Of a stretch of DNA of 31,561 nucleotides, positions 6,337 to 13,284 are shown piece after piece. The translations under genes and the position numbers were made by a program. The notes under the pieces were generated by a model that made no database searches, was not told where the DNA came from, and saw only the letters and a list, made by a program, of their open reading frames with translations. Location of the stretch: the IMG/VR virus record IMGVR_UViG_3300009503_000598, positions 1 through 31,561 of that record; one strand, written 5' to 3'. How positions within the stretch are numbered: the first letter of the stretch is position 1; each line of letters begins with the position of its first letter. Source of the DNA: a virus.

Positions 6337-6635
6337 ACAGAAATTTTTTATGTCTTTATGACAAAGATTTTATTTGTGAAGATAGATTTGGTGATATGTC
6401 CGAATGTGAAAAATGCTTCGCAAATATAGAACCTGAATTTGCTTCATTTCAAAAATGTTGGCAGTTATGTCCTAAGTGTCGTGGACAAGGGGTAGTTCAA
6501 TATCCAGTAGGTATATCTATTAATGAGACAATTCTTACTAATAAATTGTCTTACGAATGTGATCTATGTAAGGGGAATAAAATTATTAATATTTTTACTG
6601 GAGAACCTCCTAAAAGCGTTCTTTATGAAAAATAA
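6333..6635 (+). CDS. Zinc-finger protein with DnaJ-like knuckles (100 aa)
   Basis: The protein has several cysteines: an N-terminal group (ICED, SECEKC) and, more convincingly, LCPKCRGQG and, about 30 residues later, ECDLCKGNK. The last two have the CxxCxGxG form of the DnaJ central zinc domain, which binds zinc and unfolded polypeptides. There is no J domain. It may be a small chaperone-like or RNA/DNA-binding adapter. It lies between the initiator block and a lytic enzyme and shares the AT-rich composition of its neighbours. Confidence 0.65.
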   Translation: MNRNFLCLYDKDFICEDRFGDMSECEKCFANIEPEFASFQKCWQLCPKCRGQGVVQYPVGISINETILTNKLSYECDLCKGNKIINIFTGEPPKSVLYEK

Positions 6636-6641
6636 AATGCT

Positions 6642-7082
6642 TTGAAAAAATTGCTAATAATATTGATTTTATTTCTATATTCATTTCGGCTGATTGCCCC
6701 GGAGTTTCACGCCTTACCGATATTTTCGGCAGAGAAAATTTATCGGTGGAACATGGATTATTTACTTTGGGCAGTTGCTAAAGTGGAAAGTAATTTTGAT
6801 ATTCTGGCTATTAATCCTCTTTCCGGAGCAAGAGGTCTTTTACAGATTACTCAGCCCACCATAGATGAAGCTAACAAACTATCGGATAATAGATATAGCC
6901 TTGAAGATGCTTGGTCTCCAGAGAAGAGTATTGAAATTTGGAGACTTTTGAATAAGCATCATAATCCGGAGTATGAGATTGATAAAGCTTGCCGGTTATG
7001 GTTCGGTATAGGTAAGGAAATTGGTAGCGGAAGAACTTGGGAAGATTACAAAAAGTTAATTCAAAAACATATAAAGCCATGA
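6642..7082 (+). CDS. Lytic transglycosylase-like protein with N-terminal signal anchor (146 aa)
   Basis: The start is a TTG at 6642: the nearby ATG at 6637 meets a stop after two codons. Residues 1-20 are a hydrophobic signal or anchor (KKLLIILILFLYSF). The SLT/lysozyme-like domain follows: AVAKVESNFDILAINP (about 44-59), with the likely catalytic Glu in KVES, and SGARGLLQITQPT (about 61-73), the classic transglycosylase motif. The enzyme would cleave peptidoglycan glycan strands in the periplasm. At 146 residues it is short, essentially the catalytic core. It lies 21 kb from the lysis cassette, so it may serve a different purpose. Confidence 0.75.
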   Translation: MKKLLIILILFLYSFRLIAPEFHALPIFSAEKIYRWNMDYLLWAVAKVESNFDILAINPLSGARGLLQITQPTIDEANKLSDNRYSLEDAWSPEKSIEIWRLLNKHHNPEYEIDKACRLWFGIGKEIGSGRTWEDYKKLIQKHIKP

Positions 7083-7300
7083 AAATAACTTATTTCAAAA
7101 CCAATAAAGAGTTTGAGGAAGCCTTCGAGCTTTATATTCGAGGGCATTTTCCATTTAAACGAATATGTCCATCGTGCGGGCATAGAGGAAGTAGAGCTAT
7201 TGTCTTTGAAACAATGCGGGGACTTGAGAAAATTGTTAAATGTAAAAAGTGCTATGATAAAGAAAAGAGTAATAAAAATAAAAGACATGAAAACCTATAA
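7079..7300 (+). CDS. Zinc-ribbon protein (73 aa)
   Basis: Two cysteine knuckles, ICPSCGHRG and KCKKCYDKEK, about 30 residues apart form a typical zinc ribbon. The N-terminal half is a short helical segment (FKTNKEFEEAFELYIRGHFP). I place the start at 7079, where ATG overlaps the upstream TGA; a longer frame from 7037 exists but would lie inside the transglycosylase gene. Role unknown; such ribbons bind nucleic acids or protein partners. Confidence 0.65.
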   Translation: MKITYFKTNKEFEEAFELYIRGHFPFKRICPSCGHRGSRAIVFETMRGLEKIVKCKKCYDKEKSNKNKRHENL

Positions 7301-7364
7301 AATCACTAAATTCTTTTCAATAATAGTTGAATCATGAAAAAATTAACCTTTAAATTTTAAAACT

Positions 7365-7634
7365 ATGAAAACAATCGCATTATTACTTATCGGTTATTGT
7401 TTCGGATGGTTTTCGTATTCCTTAATTCAGACTGTCCATGACCGCAAAACAGCGGCATGGGATAAGAAATATAAAGAGTTGCAGGATGAAGTAGAAAGCA
7501 GTTCTGTAACTATTGATAACTTTAACCAGCTTACTGAACATTTTTTAGAACTATGGCATATGCCAGGATTTAATAAAGAAAAATATCAAGTGCTGAAAGA
7601 TAAATTTTTAAATAAATTTTGTAATATCAAGTAA
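7365..7634 (+). CDS. Small membrane-anchored protein (89 aa)
   Basis: Residues about 3-22 are a hydrophobic segment (TIALLLIGYCFGWFSYSLI). A charged, coiled-coil-like region follows (about 28-48), then a C-terminal basic part. It is predicted to be a single-pass inner-membrane protein with its C-terminal part on either face. No family recognised. It is the last gene before the late promoter, in the same block as the anchored transglycosylase. Confidence 0.6.
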   Translation: MKTIALLLIGYCFGWFSYSLIQTVHDRKTAAWDKKYKELQDEVESSSVTIDNFNQLTEHFLELWHMPGFNKEKYQVLKDKFLNKFCNIK

Positions 7635-7647
7635 TATAAAGTTTTCT

Positions 7648-7659
7648 AGTGTTAATAAC
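7648..7659. promoter_or_regulatory. Candidate operator, copy 2 (shared 12-mer)
   Basis: This is the second copy of agtgttaataac, identical to 4834-4845, lying upstream of the late promoter. The GTTA-A-TAAC core is symmetric. Two identical copies in just the two longest promoter-bearing gaps of this part of the genome is suggestive of shared control, but the sequence is AT-rich and short. Confidence 0.3.
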
Positions 7660-7685
7660 ATATATTTTTACGGTTAATATTTTTA

Positions 7686-7718
7686 TTTGCATAATATGAT
7701 TTTTATTGTTTAATTTTG
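7686..7718 (+). promoter_or_regulatory. Strong Bacteroidota-type promoter for the late operon
   Basis: TTTG at 7686-7689 and TAATTTTG at 7711-7718 are both perfect matches to the Bacteroidota primary-sigma consensus, and the 21-base spacer is within the usual range. It is the best promoter in the window. It precedes the ParB-like gene and, through it, the terminase, head and tail genes. No terminator is evident between 7634 and this site. Confidence 0.8.
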
Positions 7719-7759
7719 TGTTGTTAATTCGGATATGTAGGTATTAATATACAGAAAAA

Positions 7760-8275
7760 TTGATTAAACTATCTGAAATACACATCAATACCTCGAATCC
7801 CCGCATCATAAAAGATGGCAGGTTTAAAAAACTTGTCAAATCTTTGAAAGAATTTCCGAAGATGATGGAACTCCGCCCGATTGTTATTGATGATTCAGGG
7901 ATGATCTTGGGCGGGAATATGCGTTATAAGGCTTTGAAAGAATTGGGATATAAAGAAGTCCCCGATAATTGGGTTAAGAAAGCCGACCAGTTAAATGATG
8001 AAGAAAAGAAGAGATTTATTATTGAGGATAATGTTCCCTTTGGTGATTGGGATTGGGATATGTTGGCTAATGAGTGGGATCAGGATTTGTTGGATGATTG
8101 GGGGTTGAAATTAAATATAAATGATAATATTGAAAAAGAAATCATTGAAATAAAACCATTTAAAATGGCACATATACTAATTAGTTATCCGCCTGAATAT
8201 CATTCAAAAGTTAATAAGGCAATTGAATCACTTATTAATGATTCTAATATTGAAATAGAAAGGAGTTCAAATTGA
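7760..8275 (+). CDS. ParB/Sulfiredoxin-like nuclease-domain protein (171 aa)
   Basis: The start is TTG at 7760; no ATG fits. The ParB-N fold is recognisable in MIKLSEIHINTSNPRI (residues 1-16), then PIVIDDSGMILGGNMRYKAL (about 41-60) with the conserved GGNMRYKA. A segment rich in Asp and Trp follows (DWDWDMLANEWDQD), then a C-terminal tail with ILISYPPEYHSKVNKA. In phages this domain sits near the small terminase or is joined to DNA methyltransferases. Here the methyltransferase-like partner is a separate, overlapping gene. The tail is AT-rich compared with the N-terminal domain. It could bind or nick DNA during packaging or modification; this is inference. Confidence 0.8.
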   Translation: MIKLSEIHINTSNPRIIKDGRFKKLVKSLKEFPKMMELRPIVIDDSGMILGGNMRYKALKELGYKEVPDNWVKKADQLNDEEKKRFIIEDNVPFGDWDWDMLANEWDQDLLDDWGLKLNINDNIEKEIIEIKPFKMAHILISYPPEYHSKVNKAIESLINDSNIEIERSSN

Positions 8276-8808
8276 AAACAGATAATACATATTTGAAACA
8301 AAAAATACAATTAAGAATAGATTGTCTTAATGGGAAAAAAGAAGTATCTGTTTTAGATTGTTTTGCAGGTACTGGTAAATTATGGGATTATGTAAAAAAA
8401 TCTACTAATATTAATATAAATATAATTGGAATTGAGAAGGAATACAGAAAAAATAAAATGACGCTTATAGGTGATAATAGAAAATATTTAAAAACTATTG
8501 ATTTGAAAAATTTTGATATTATTGATTTGGATTCATATGGCATTCCTTTCGATCAACTTGAAATATTATTTGAACGTAATTATAAAGGCATTATTATAGT
8601 CACTGCAATACAATCTATATTTGGGACATTGCCAGATAAAATGCTTTATAAACTTGGATATACAGATAGAATGATAAAAAAAATACCAACATTATTTTAT
8701 AGAGATGGATTTGCAAAATTAAAAAACTATTTGTATATTAATGGCATAAAGAAAATAGAAGGATATTTTATTGGAAGAAAAAATTATTTTTATTTTAATT
8801 TAAATTAG
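8272..8808 (+). CDS. Class I SAM-dependent methyltransferase-like protein (178 aa)
   Basis: SAM-binding motif I is SVLDCFAGTGKLW (about residues 26-38), followed by an acidic loop IIGIEKE (about 53-59) and a putative catalytic-region strand FDIIDLDSYGIPFDQLE (about 82-98). The DLDSYG.P stretch recalls the DLDPYGSP motif of Trm1-type tRNA guanine methyltransferases rather than the NPPY or DPPY motifs of DNA enzymes, so RNA modification is possible. The start is TTG at 8272 with a good Shine-Dalgarno sequence (AAAGGAG at 8259-8265), unusual here. The gene is very AT-rich (far more than the terminase genes) and overlaps the ParB-like gene. Substrate unknown. Confidence 0.7.
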   Translation: MKTDNTYLKQKIQLRIDCLNGKKEVSVLDCFAGTGKLWDYVKKSTNININIIGIEKEYRKNKMTLIGDNRKYLKTIDLKNFDIIDLDSYGIPFDQLEILFERNYKGIIIVTAIQSIFGTLPDKMLYKLGYTDRMIKKIPTLFYRDGFAKLKNYLYINGIKKIEGYFIGRKNYFYFNLN

Positions 8809-8813
8809 GAGCT

Positions 8814-9590
8814 ATGAAAATTTATGAACCAACAGGCCGGGCAAGAGAATATAGCCCATTAGCACTGAACTATTTTAAGGGATGTGATCATGGATGTAAA
8901 TATTGTTATGTCCCTTCAATGTTAAAAAGATTCAATTCAAACTATGATCATTCAAATGTTTTTTGTGATTTGAATTTAATGGAACTTGAAAAAAGTATTT
9001 TAAAACTTTCTAAGGAAGACCGGCAAAAACAGATATTACTGTCTTTTACTGGGGATCCATATTGTAATTTTGAGAGTGGTCAGACAAGAACAGTTTTGGA
9101 AATATTATTAAAATATCAATTACATATAGCAATTTTAACAAAAAATCCCGAAAAAGCTAAAAAAGATATTGATATATTTAAAAAATTCAAATATTTTAAA
9201 ATTGGAACAACATTAGTATTTGCTGACGAGGAGAAGAGAAAAGAATGGGAGCCAGGTGCAATTTCTTCTATTGATAGAATTGATGCTCTTAAATATTTTA
9301 AAAATAATGGATTGAAAACATTCATTAGTTTTGAACCTGTTATTTATCCTTCCGATAGTCTTATTTTAATAGAAAAAGTTATATCTTTTGTTGATCATGT
9401 TAAAATAGGCAAGTTAAATAATTATAATGGAATTGATAAATCAATAGATTGGAATAAATTTCTTTATGATGTATTATATATTTTGAGAAAATCAAATATA
9501 AAATTTTATATTAAAAAGGATTTAGCTCAATACAATAATGGATTATATTTGTCGGGTAATGAAATTAATGAAGATTATTTAAACATTTAG
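8814..9590 (+). CDS. Radical SAM protein, SplB-like (258 aa)
   Basis: The [4Fe-4S] cluster motif is GCDHGCKYCYVP with Cys24, Cys28 and Cys31, the CX3CX2C of radical SAM enzymes; the surrounding LNYFKGC...YCYVP resembles spore-photoproduct-lyase-like (SplB) 'DNA repair photolyase' proteins. Later segments fit the partial TIM barrel: LLSFTGDPY, HIAILTKNP, FKIGTTLVF and FISFEPVIYP. A Shine-Dalgarno-like AGGAG precedes the ATG. The gene shares the AT-rich composition of the preceding methyltransferase and lies directly before the small terminase. It might repair or modify DNA, or modify RNA with its neighbour; the substrate cannot be read from the sequence. Confidence 0.83.
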   Translation: MKIYEPTGRAREYSPLALNYFKGCDHGCKYCYVPSMLKRFNSNYDHSNVFCDLNLMELEKSILKLSKEDRQKQILLSFTGDPYCNFESGQTRTVLEILLKYQLHIAILTKNPEKAKKDIDIFKKFKYFKIGTTLVFADEEKRKEWEPGAISSIDRIDALKYFKNNGLKTFISFEPVIYPSDSLILIEKVISFVDHVKIGKLNNYNGIDKSIDWNKFLYDVLYILRKSNIKFYIKKDLAQYNNGLYLSGNEINEDYLNI

Positions 9591-9592
9591 AA

Positions 9593-9922
9593 TTGACGAG
9601 AACTGACAAACATAAAAAAGCAATGATTGAAGCTCTGAACAAGAATCTCGGAGTTATCACACTTGCATGCAAAGAGGTAGGCATTTGTCGGCAATCTCAT
9701 TATGACTGGTACAAGGAGGATGAGGAATACAGGAAAGCTGTGGATGATGTGGAGAACATCGCTCTGGATTTTGCAGAATCAATGTTACACCGGCAGATTA
9801 AAGAGGGAGATACCACGGCAATAATATTTTACTTGAAGACTAAGGGCAAGAGGAGGGGCTATGTTGAAAGGCAGGAGTTGGAGCATTCCGTCAAAGATAT
9901 TATTATTGAATTTAAAGAATGA
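9593..9922 (+). CDS. terS: Terminase small subunit, phBC6A51-like HTH (109 aa)
   Basis: Immediately upstream of, and ATGA-coupled to, the large terminase. It starts at TTG 9593. The N-terminal HTH reads KAMIEALNKNLGVITLACKE, then VGICRQSHYDWYKEDEEY, the pattern of the phBC6A51 small-terminase helix-turn-helix family. The C-terminal half, DTTAIIFYLKTKGKRRGYVE, is the conserved segment of the same family. It should recognise the packaging site and hand DNA to the large subunit. GC content rises sharply here compared with the preceding two genes. Confidence 0.85.
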   Translation: MTRTDKHKKAMIEALNKNLGVITLACKEVGICRQSHYDWYKEDEEYRKAVDDVENIALDFAESMLHRQIKEGDTTAIIFYLKTKGKRRGYVERQELEHSVKDIIIEFKE

Positions 9923-11145
9923 ACGGCATAGCAGAAATAGAAAGAAGGTTATTGATAAAAAAGCCGAATTTCACTGGCTACCAAAAGGCTATTCTCGAAT
10001 CTAAGAAAAGATTTACAATAACTGAAGCCTCGACGAAGAGCGGGAAAACTTTTTCTCACATCTTCTGGCTCTTTGAACTTGCTCATAGGATAAATCCGGG
10101 GCAGGAAGTATGGTGGATAGCTCCTATCTATTCGCAGGCAGAGATAGCTTTTAAGAGAATGGAGAGAGCAATAGCTCATTCGCAGCTTTATACGGTCAAC
10201 ATTTCCAAACTATCTATAACAACTCCGAAGGGAACAATAATTAGATTTAAGTCAGCCGAGCATCCGGACGGAATTTATGGAGAAAATGTTTATGGATTTG
10301 TCTTTGATGAATTTAGCCGTGCAAAGGAAGAAGCATGGCACGCATTGCGCACAACGGTGAGTTATACCCAGGCTCCGGGGAAATTCATCGGCAATGTAAC
10401 AGGGAGAAACTGGGCATGGGAGCTGGCTCGTCGGGCCGAAAAAGGACAGGAGAAAGACTTTGAATATTTCCGAGTAACTGCTAAGGATGCGGTTAATGCC
10501 GGCATACTAAAAACTGAAGAAGTTGAGCGGGCAAGACAGGAGTTACCGGCAAGAGTGTTTAAAATGTTATATGAGGCTCAATATGTCCAGCCGGCAGGAG
10601 CTCTCTGGGGGTGGGAGATAATAGAAAACTTCCGCAGTGTTACTCCGGACAATCTTAAGAGGATAGTTGTGGGCGTTGATCCTTCCGGTACATCTAATAA
10701 GTCCTCTGACGAGGCAGGGATAATTGTAGCAGGGCAGGATGTTAACGGGCATATATATATTCTGGCTGATGAATCAAGGATTATGTCGCCTAATGAGTGG
10801 GCGGACAAAGCGGTTAAATTATATCATCAATATAAGGCTGATAGGATAGTAGCCGAGGTTAACATTGGTTGGGATATGGTAGAAAATACTATCAGAACTA
10901 TCGATAAAACGGTACCGGTAAAAAAAGTTGTTGCCTCTCGGGGTAAGATGCTGAGGGCAGAACCGGTAGTGGCACTCTATGAACAAGGCAGGGTGCATCA
11001 CACTCAGAAGTTTAAGGAGCTTGAGGAGGAGATGACAGAATGGGATTATAAGAGCAGCGCCTATTCTCCGGACAGGATAGATGCTTTAGTGTATGCGGTG
11101 ACGGAGCTGGCAATTAAAAACAATGTTGATTTCTTTGTGGTATGA
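9919..11145 (+). CDS. terL: Terminase large subunit (408 aa)
   Basis: The packaging ATPase and nuclease. The N-terminal ATPase has a variant Walker A, EASTKSGKT (about residues 35-43), a WWIAPIYSQAE segment and the Walker B YGFVFDEFS (about 124-132). The C-terminal RNase H-like nuclease has VVGVDPSGT (about 250-258), a middle acidic strand in IVAEVNIGWD, and SPDRIDALVYAVTEL (about 383-397) with the final Asp. All key acidic residues are present. Length is normal for a compact TerL. It overlaps the portal gene by ATGA. Confidence 0.95.
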   Translation: MNGIAEIERRLLIKKPNFTGYQKAILESKKRFTITEASTKSGKTFSHIFWLFELAHRINPGQEVWWIAPIYSQAEIAFKRMERAIAHSQLYTVNISKLSITTPKGTIIRFKSAEHPDGIYGENVYGFVFDEFSRAKEEAWHALRTTVSYTQAPGKFIGNVTGRNWAWELARRAEKGQEKDFEYFRVTAKDAVNAGILKTEEVERARQELPARVFKMLYEAQYVQPAGALWGWEIIENFRSVTPDNLKRIVVGVDPSGTSNKSSDEAGIIVAGQDVNGHIYILADESRIMSPNEWADKAVKLYHQYKADRIVAEVNIGWDMVENTIRTIDKTVPVKKVVASRGKMLRAEPVVALYEQGRVHHTQKFKELEEEMTEWDYKSSAYSPDRIDALVYAVTELAIKNNVDFFVV

Positions 11146-12476
11146 AAATAAATGAGATATTAAGTAATATTTTCCGCGGGCAGAGAAAAGAACTTCCGCA
11201 GTCAGGCATTGCGGAGATGATCACCCGTGCGATAGGCTTCGGGGGTGCTGCGCTGATACCAGAGGGCACGACCAGCTATATCAACAACGGATACCTTGGC
11301 AATCCCAATGTCTATTCGATCATCTCATTTATTACGCAGAAGGCTGGGGCTATCCCCTGGAGCGTATACAGGATTAAAGATCAGAAGAAACTTGCGATAT
11401 ATAAATCTTATCCTAAGAAAGGGATTAAGGAGCAGGTACTCGAGGAAGATTTTAAACATCCACTATCGAAAATATTAACTTATCCCAATGAGCTTCAGGG
11501 ATGGAGTGAATTTTTTGAACAGGCATGCGGATTTAAACTTTTGACCGGAAATTCATTTATTCAGACTATAAAACTGGACAGTGGAAAACTTCAGGAACTC
11601 TGGGTTATTCCCTCTCAGCTTGTTGAAATAATCATTGGCAATCGCATGCAGCCAATTAAAGGTTACCGGTTAATGAATAACAGGGATGTCGTTTTCACTC
11701 CCGAGGAAATCATTCACCTGAAATACTGGACACCTGATGCACAGTCGCAGTTATATGGGCTGTCTCCTATCAGGGCAGGGCGAAGAGTTGTTACCCGAAG
11801 CAATGCTTCTTTTGACATGTCAACGAACAATCTCCAGAACAATGGAGTACTTGGCATCATATCTTCCGAAGGCGAGGCACCGCTTACTGCAGAGCAGGCA
11901 CAGAAGATTGAAGAGAAATTAAGAGCAAAAGCATCATCTAAGTCAATCAATCGTTTTATTGCAACTTCGGCCAGATTGAAATGGCAGCAGATGGGACTTT
12001 CGCCGGTTGACCTTCAACTCATCGAGAATGACAAGATGGATTTGCGCACACTCTGTAATATTTTTCATGTGCCTTCGGAGATTTTCAACGATGCTGCGAA
12101 TAAGACTTACAGTAACACTAAAGAAGCCGGCAGGGCAATATATACCAATGCTATTATTCCGCTGCTTACTTCTTTTAGGGATGAGTTTAACAGGTGGATT
12201 AGTCAGAATTATGACGAAAATATATATGTTGATTATGATCTTTCCATGATTCCTGAGTTACAGGAGGATTGGTCTTCATTAATTACATCTTTAGCTCAGG
12301 CATGGTGGCTCACTCCTAATCAGCGGCTGGAACTACTGGGCTGGAGCACTTCAGAAGACCCGCTGATGGATAAGGTATGGATACCTTCTGGGTTGGTGCC
12401 GATAGACATGGCGGAGATAAGTGACGCTACTCTTACGCAGGTTGAAGGTAAGATGAAGTTTAATGACTATGAGTGA
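11142..12476 (+). CDS. Portal protein, HK97 type (444 aa)
   Basis: The portal forms the dodecameric ring at the capsid vertex. Signatures of the HK97-like portal family are YLGNPNVYSIISFITQKAG (near residue 55), HPLSKILTYPNELQGWSEF, GNSFIQTI, ELWVIPS, the EEIIHLKYW stretch, and GLSPIRAGRRVV in the middle. The C-terminal WWLTPNQRLELLGW segment is typical too. It is placed correctly between TerL and the MuF-like protein, and overlaps the latter by 14 bases. Confidence 0.93.
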   Translation: MKINEILSNIFRGQRKELPQSGIAEMITRAIGFGGAALIPEGTTSYINNGYLGNPNVYSIISFITQKAGAIPWSVYRIKDQKKLAIYKSYPKKGIKEQVLEEDFKHPLSKILTYPNELQGWSEFFEQACGFKLLTGNSFIQTIKLDSGKLQELWVIPSQLVEIIIGNRMQPIKGYRLMNNRDVVFTPEEIIHLKYWTPDAQSQLYGLSPIRAGRRVVTRSNASFDMSTNNLQNNGVLGIISSEGEAPLTAEQAQKIEEKLRAKASSKSINRFIATSARLKWQQMGLSPVDLQLIENDKMDLRTLCNIFHVPSEIFNDAANKTYSNTKEAGRAIYTNAIIPLLTSFRDEFNRWISQNYDENIYVDYDLSMIPELQEDWSSLITSLAQAWWLTPNQRLELLGWSTSEDPLMDKVWIPSGLVPIDMAEISDATLTQVEGKMKFNDYE

Positions 12477-13284
12477 TAGAAAATACATACAGGCAGTTGA
12501 GGCGAAGCGCCGGGCAATGGAGAAGCGGTATGTTCCCCTTATCCGCCGAGCTCTTAACCGTCAGGTGCAGGAGATTATTTCGATGATAAGGCCTGATAAC
12601 ATGTATGCCGTTGACCCAATGCCCTCACGGGAAGAAATAGAGAGACTATTCGTTGATCTCTATCAGAAGGTTGGCGTTGCATTTGCAGATGATGTTTATT
12701 CTGAGATAAAAAAGGGGACGAAGGCTGATCCGACTATCCCGGGATTTCAGTCAGAGTCAGAGAAGATAAAAAATAAATGGAAGATATTTTTGAGGAATTT
12801 TGCCCGGACAGAAGCAGCCGACCGAATAACGTCTATTACAGGGGAAACAAGAAAACAGTCTCTGAGAATTATTAAATCAACTATTGACAAGGGAGTTGAA
12901 GAAGGCATCGGAGCATTAAATATTGCAAAGAATATTGAAGAACAATTAAATGCGGTGCTTATTCCTATGAATTATTGGCGAGCATTGAGAATAGCAAGGA
13001 CAGAAGTCATCGGCGCAGCTAATCTTGGCAGTATGGTCGGGGCACGCGATACAGGCGAGGAGATGGAGAAGAGGTGGATTTCAAAGATTGACAATAAGAC
13101 AAGACCAGATCATATAGAGATGAATGGGAAGAGAGTTGGTCTGCATGATAAATTTGAAGTATGGAGTAAAGATGAAGTAGTAATGATGGATTACCCGGGG
13201 GACCAGACGGCGCCTCCGGAGCAGGTAATTAATTGCCGCTGCACAGTGGCATTTAAAGTTAAAAAGATAGATTATGGAATATAA
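12463..13284 (+). CDS. MuF / SPP1 gp7-like head morphogenesis protein (273 aa)
   Basis: The C-terminal MuF-type domain is clear: RIARTEVIGAANLGSM, then RWISKIDNKTRPDHIEMNGK, and PPEQVINCRCTVAF, where the last cysteines are the usual 'NCRC' ending. The N-terminal half is basic and helical. Such proteins attach to the portal and are packaged as minor head proteins. Two ATGs (12463 and 12469) are possible starts; both overlap the portal gene. The downstream protease start lies inside its last codons. Confidence 0.85.
   Translation: MTMSDRKYIQAVEAKRRAMEKRYVPLIRRALNRQVQEIISMIRPDNMYAVDPMPSREEIERLFVDLYQKVGVAFADDVYSEIKKGTKADPTIPGFQSESEKIKNKWKIFLRNFARTEAADRITSITGETRKQSLRIIKSTIDKGVEEGIGALNIAKNIEEQLNAVLIPMNYWRALRIARTEVIGAANLGSMVGARDTGEEMEKRWISKIDNKTRPDHIEMNGKRVGLHDKFEVWSKDEVVMMDYPGDQTAPPEQVINCRCTVAFKVKKIDYGI

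Noticed and set aside
7287-7337. A 16-codon ORF overlapping the end of the zinc-ribbon gene
   Set aside because: It overlaps by 14 bases and could be coupled, but it is too short and featureless to support.
8814-9590. QueE or 7-deazaguanine pathway assignment for the radical SAM gene
   Set aside because: The cluster motif and neighbouring sequence fit SplB-like proteins better, and no other 7-deazaguanine pathway genes (QueC, QueD, FolE) are present.
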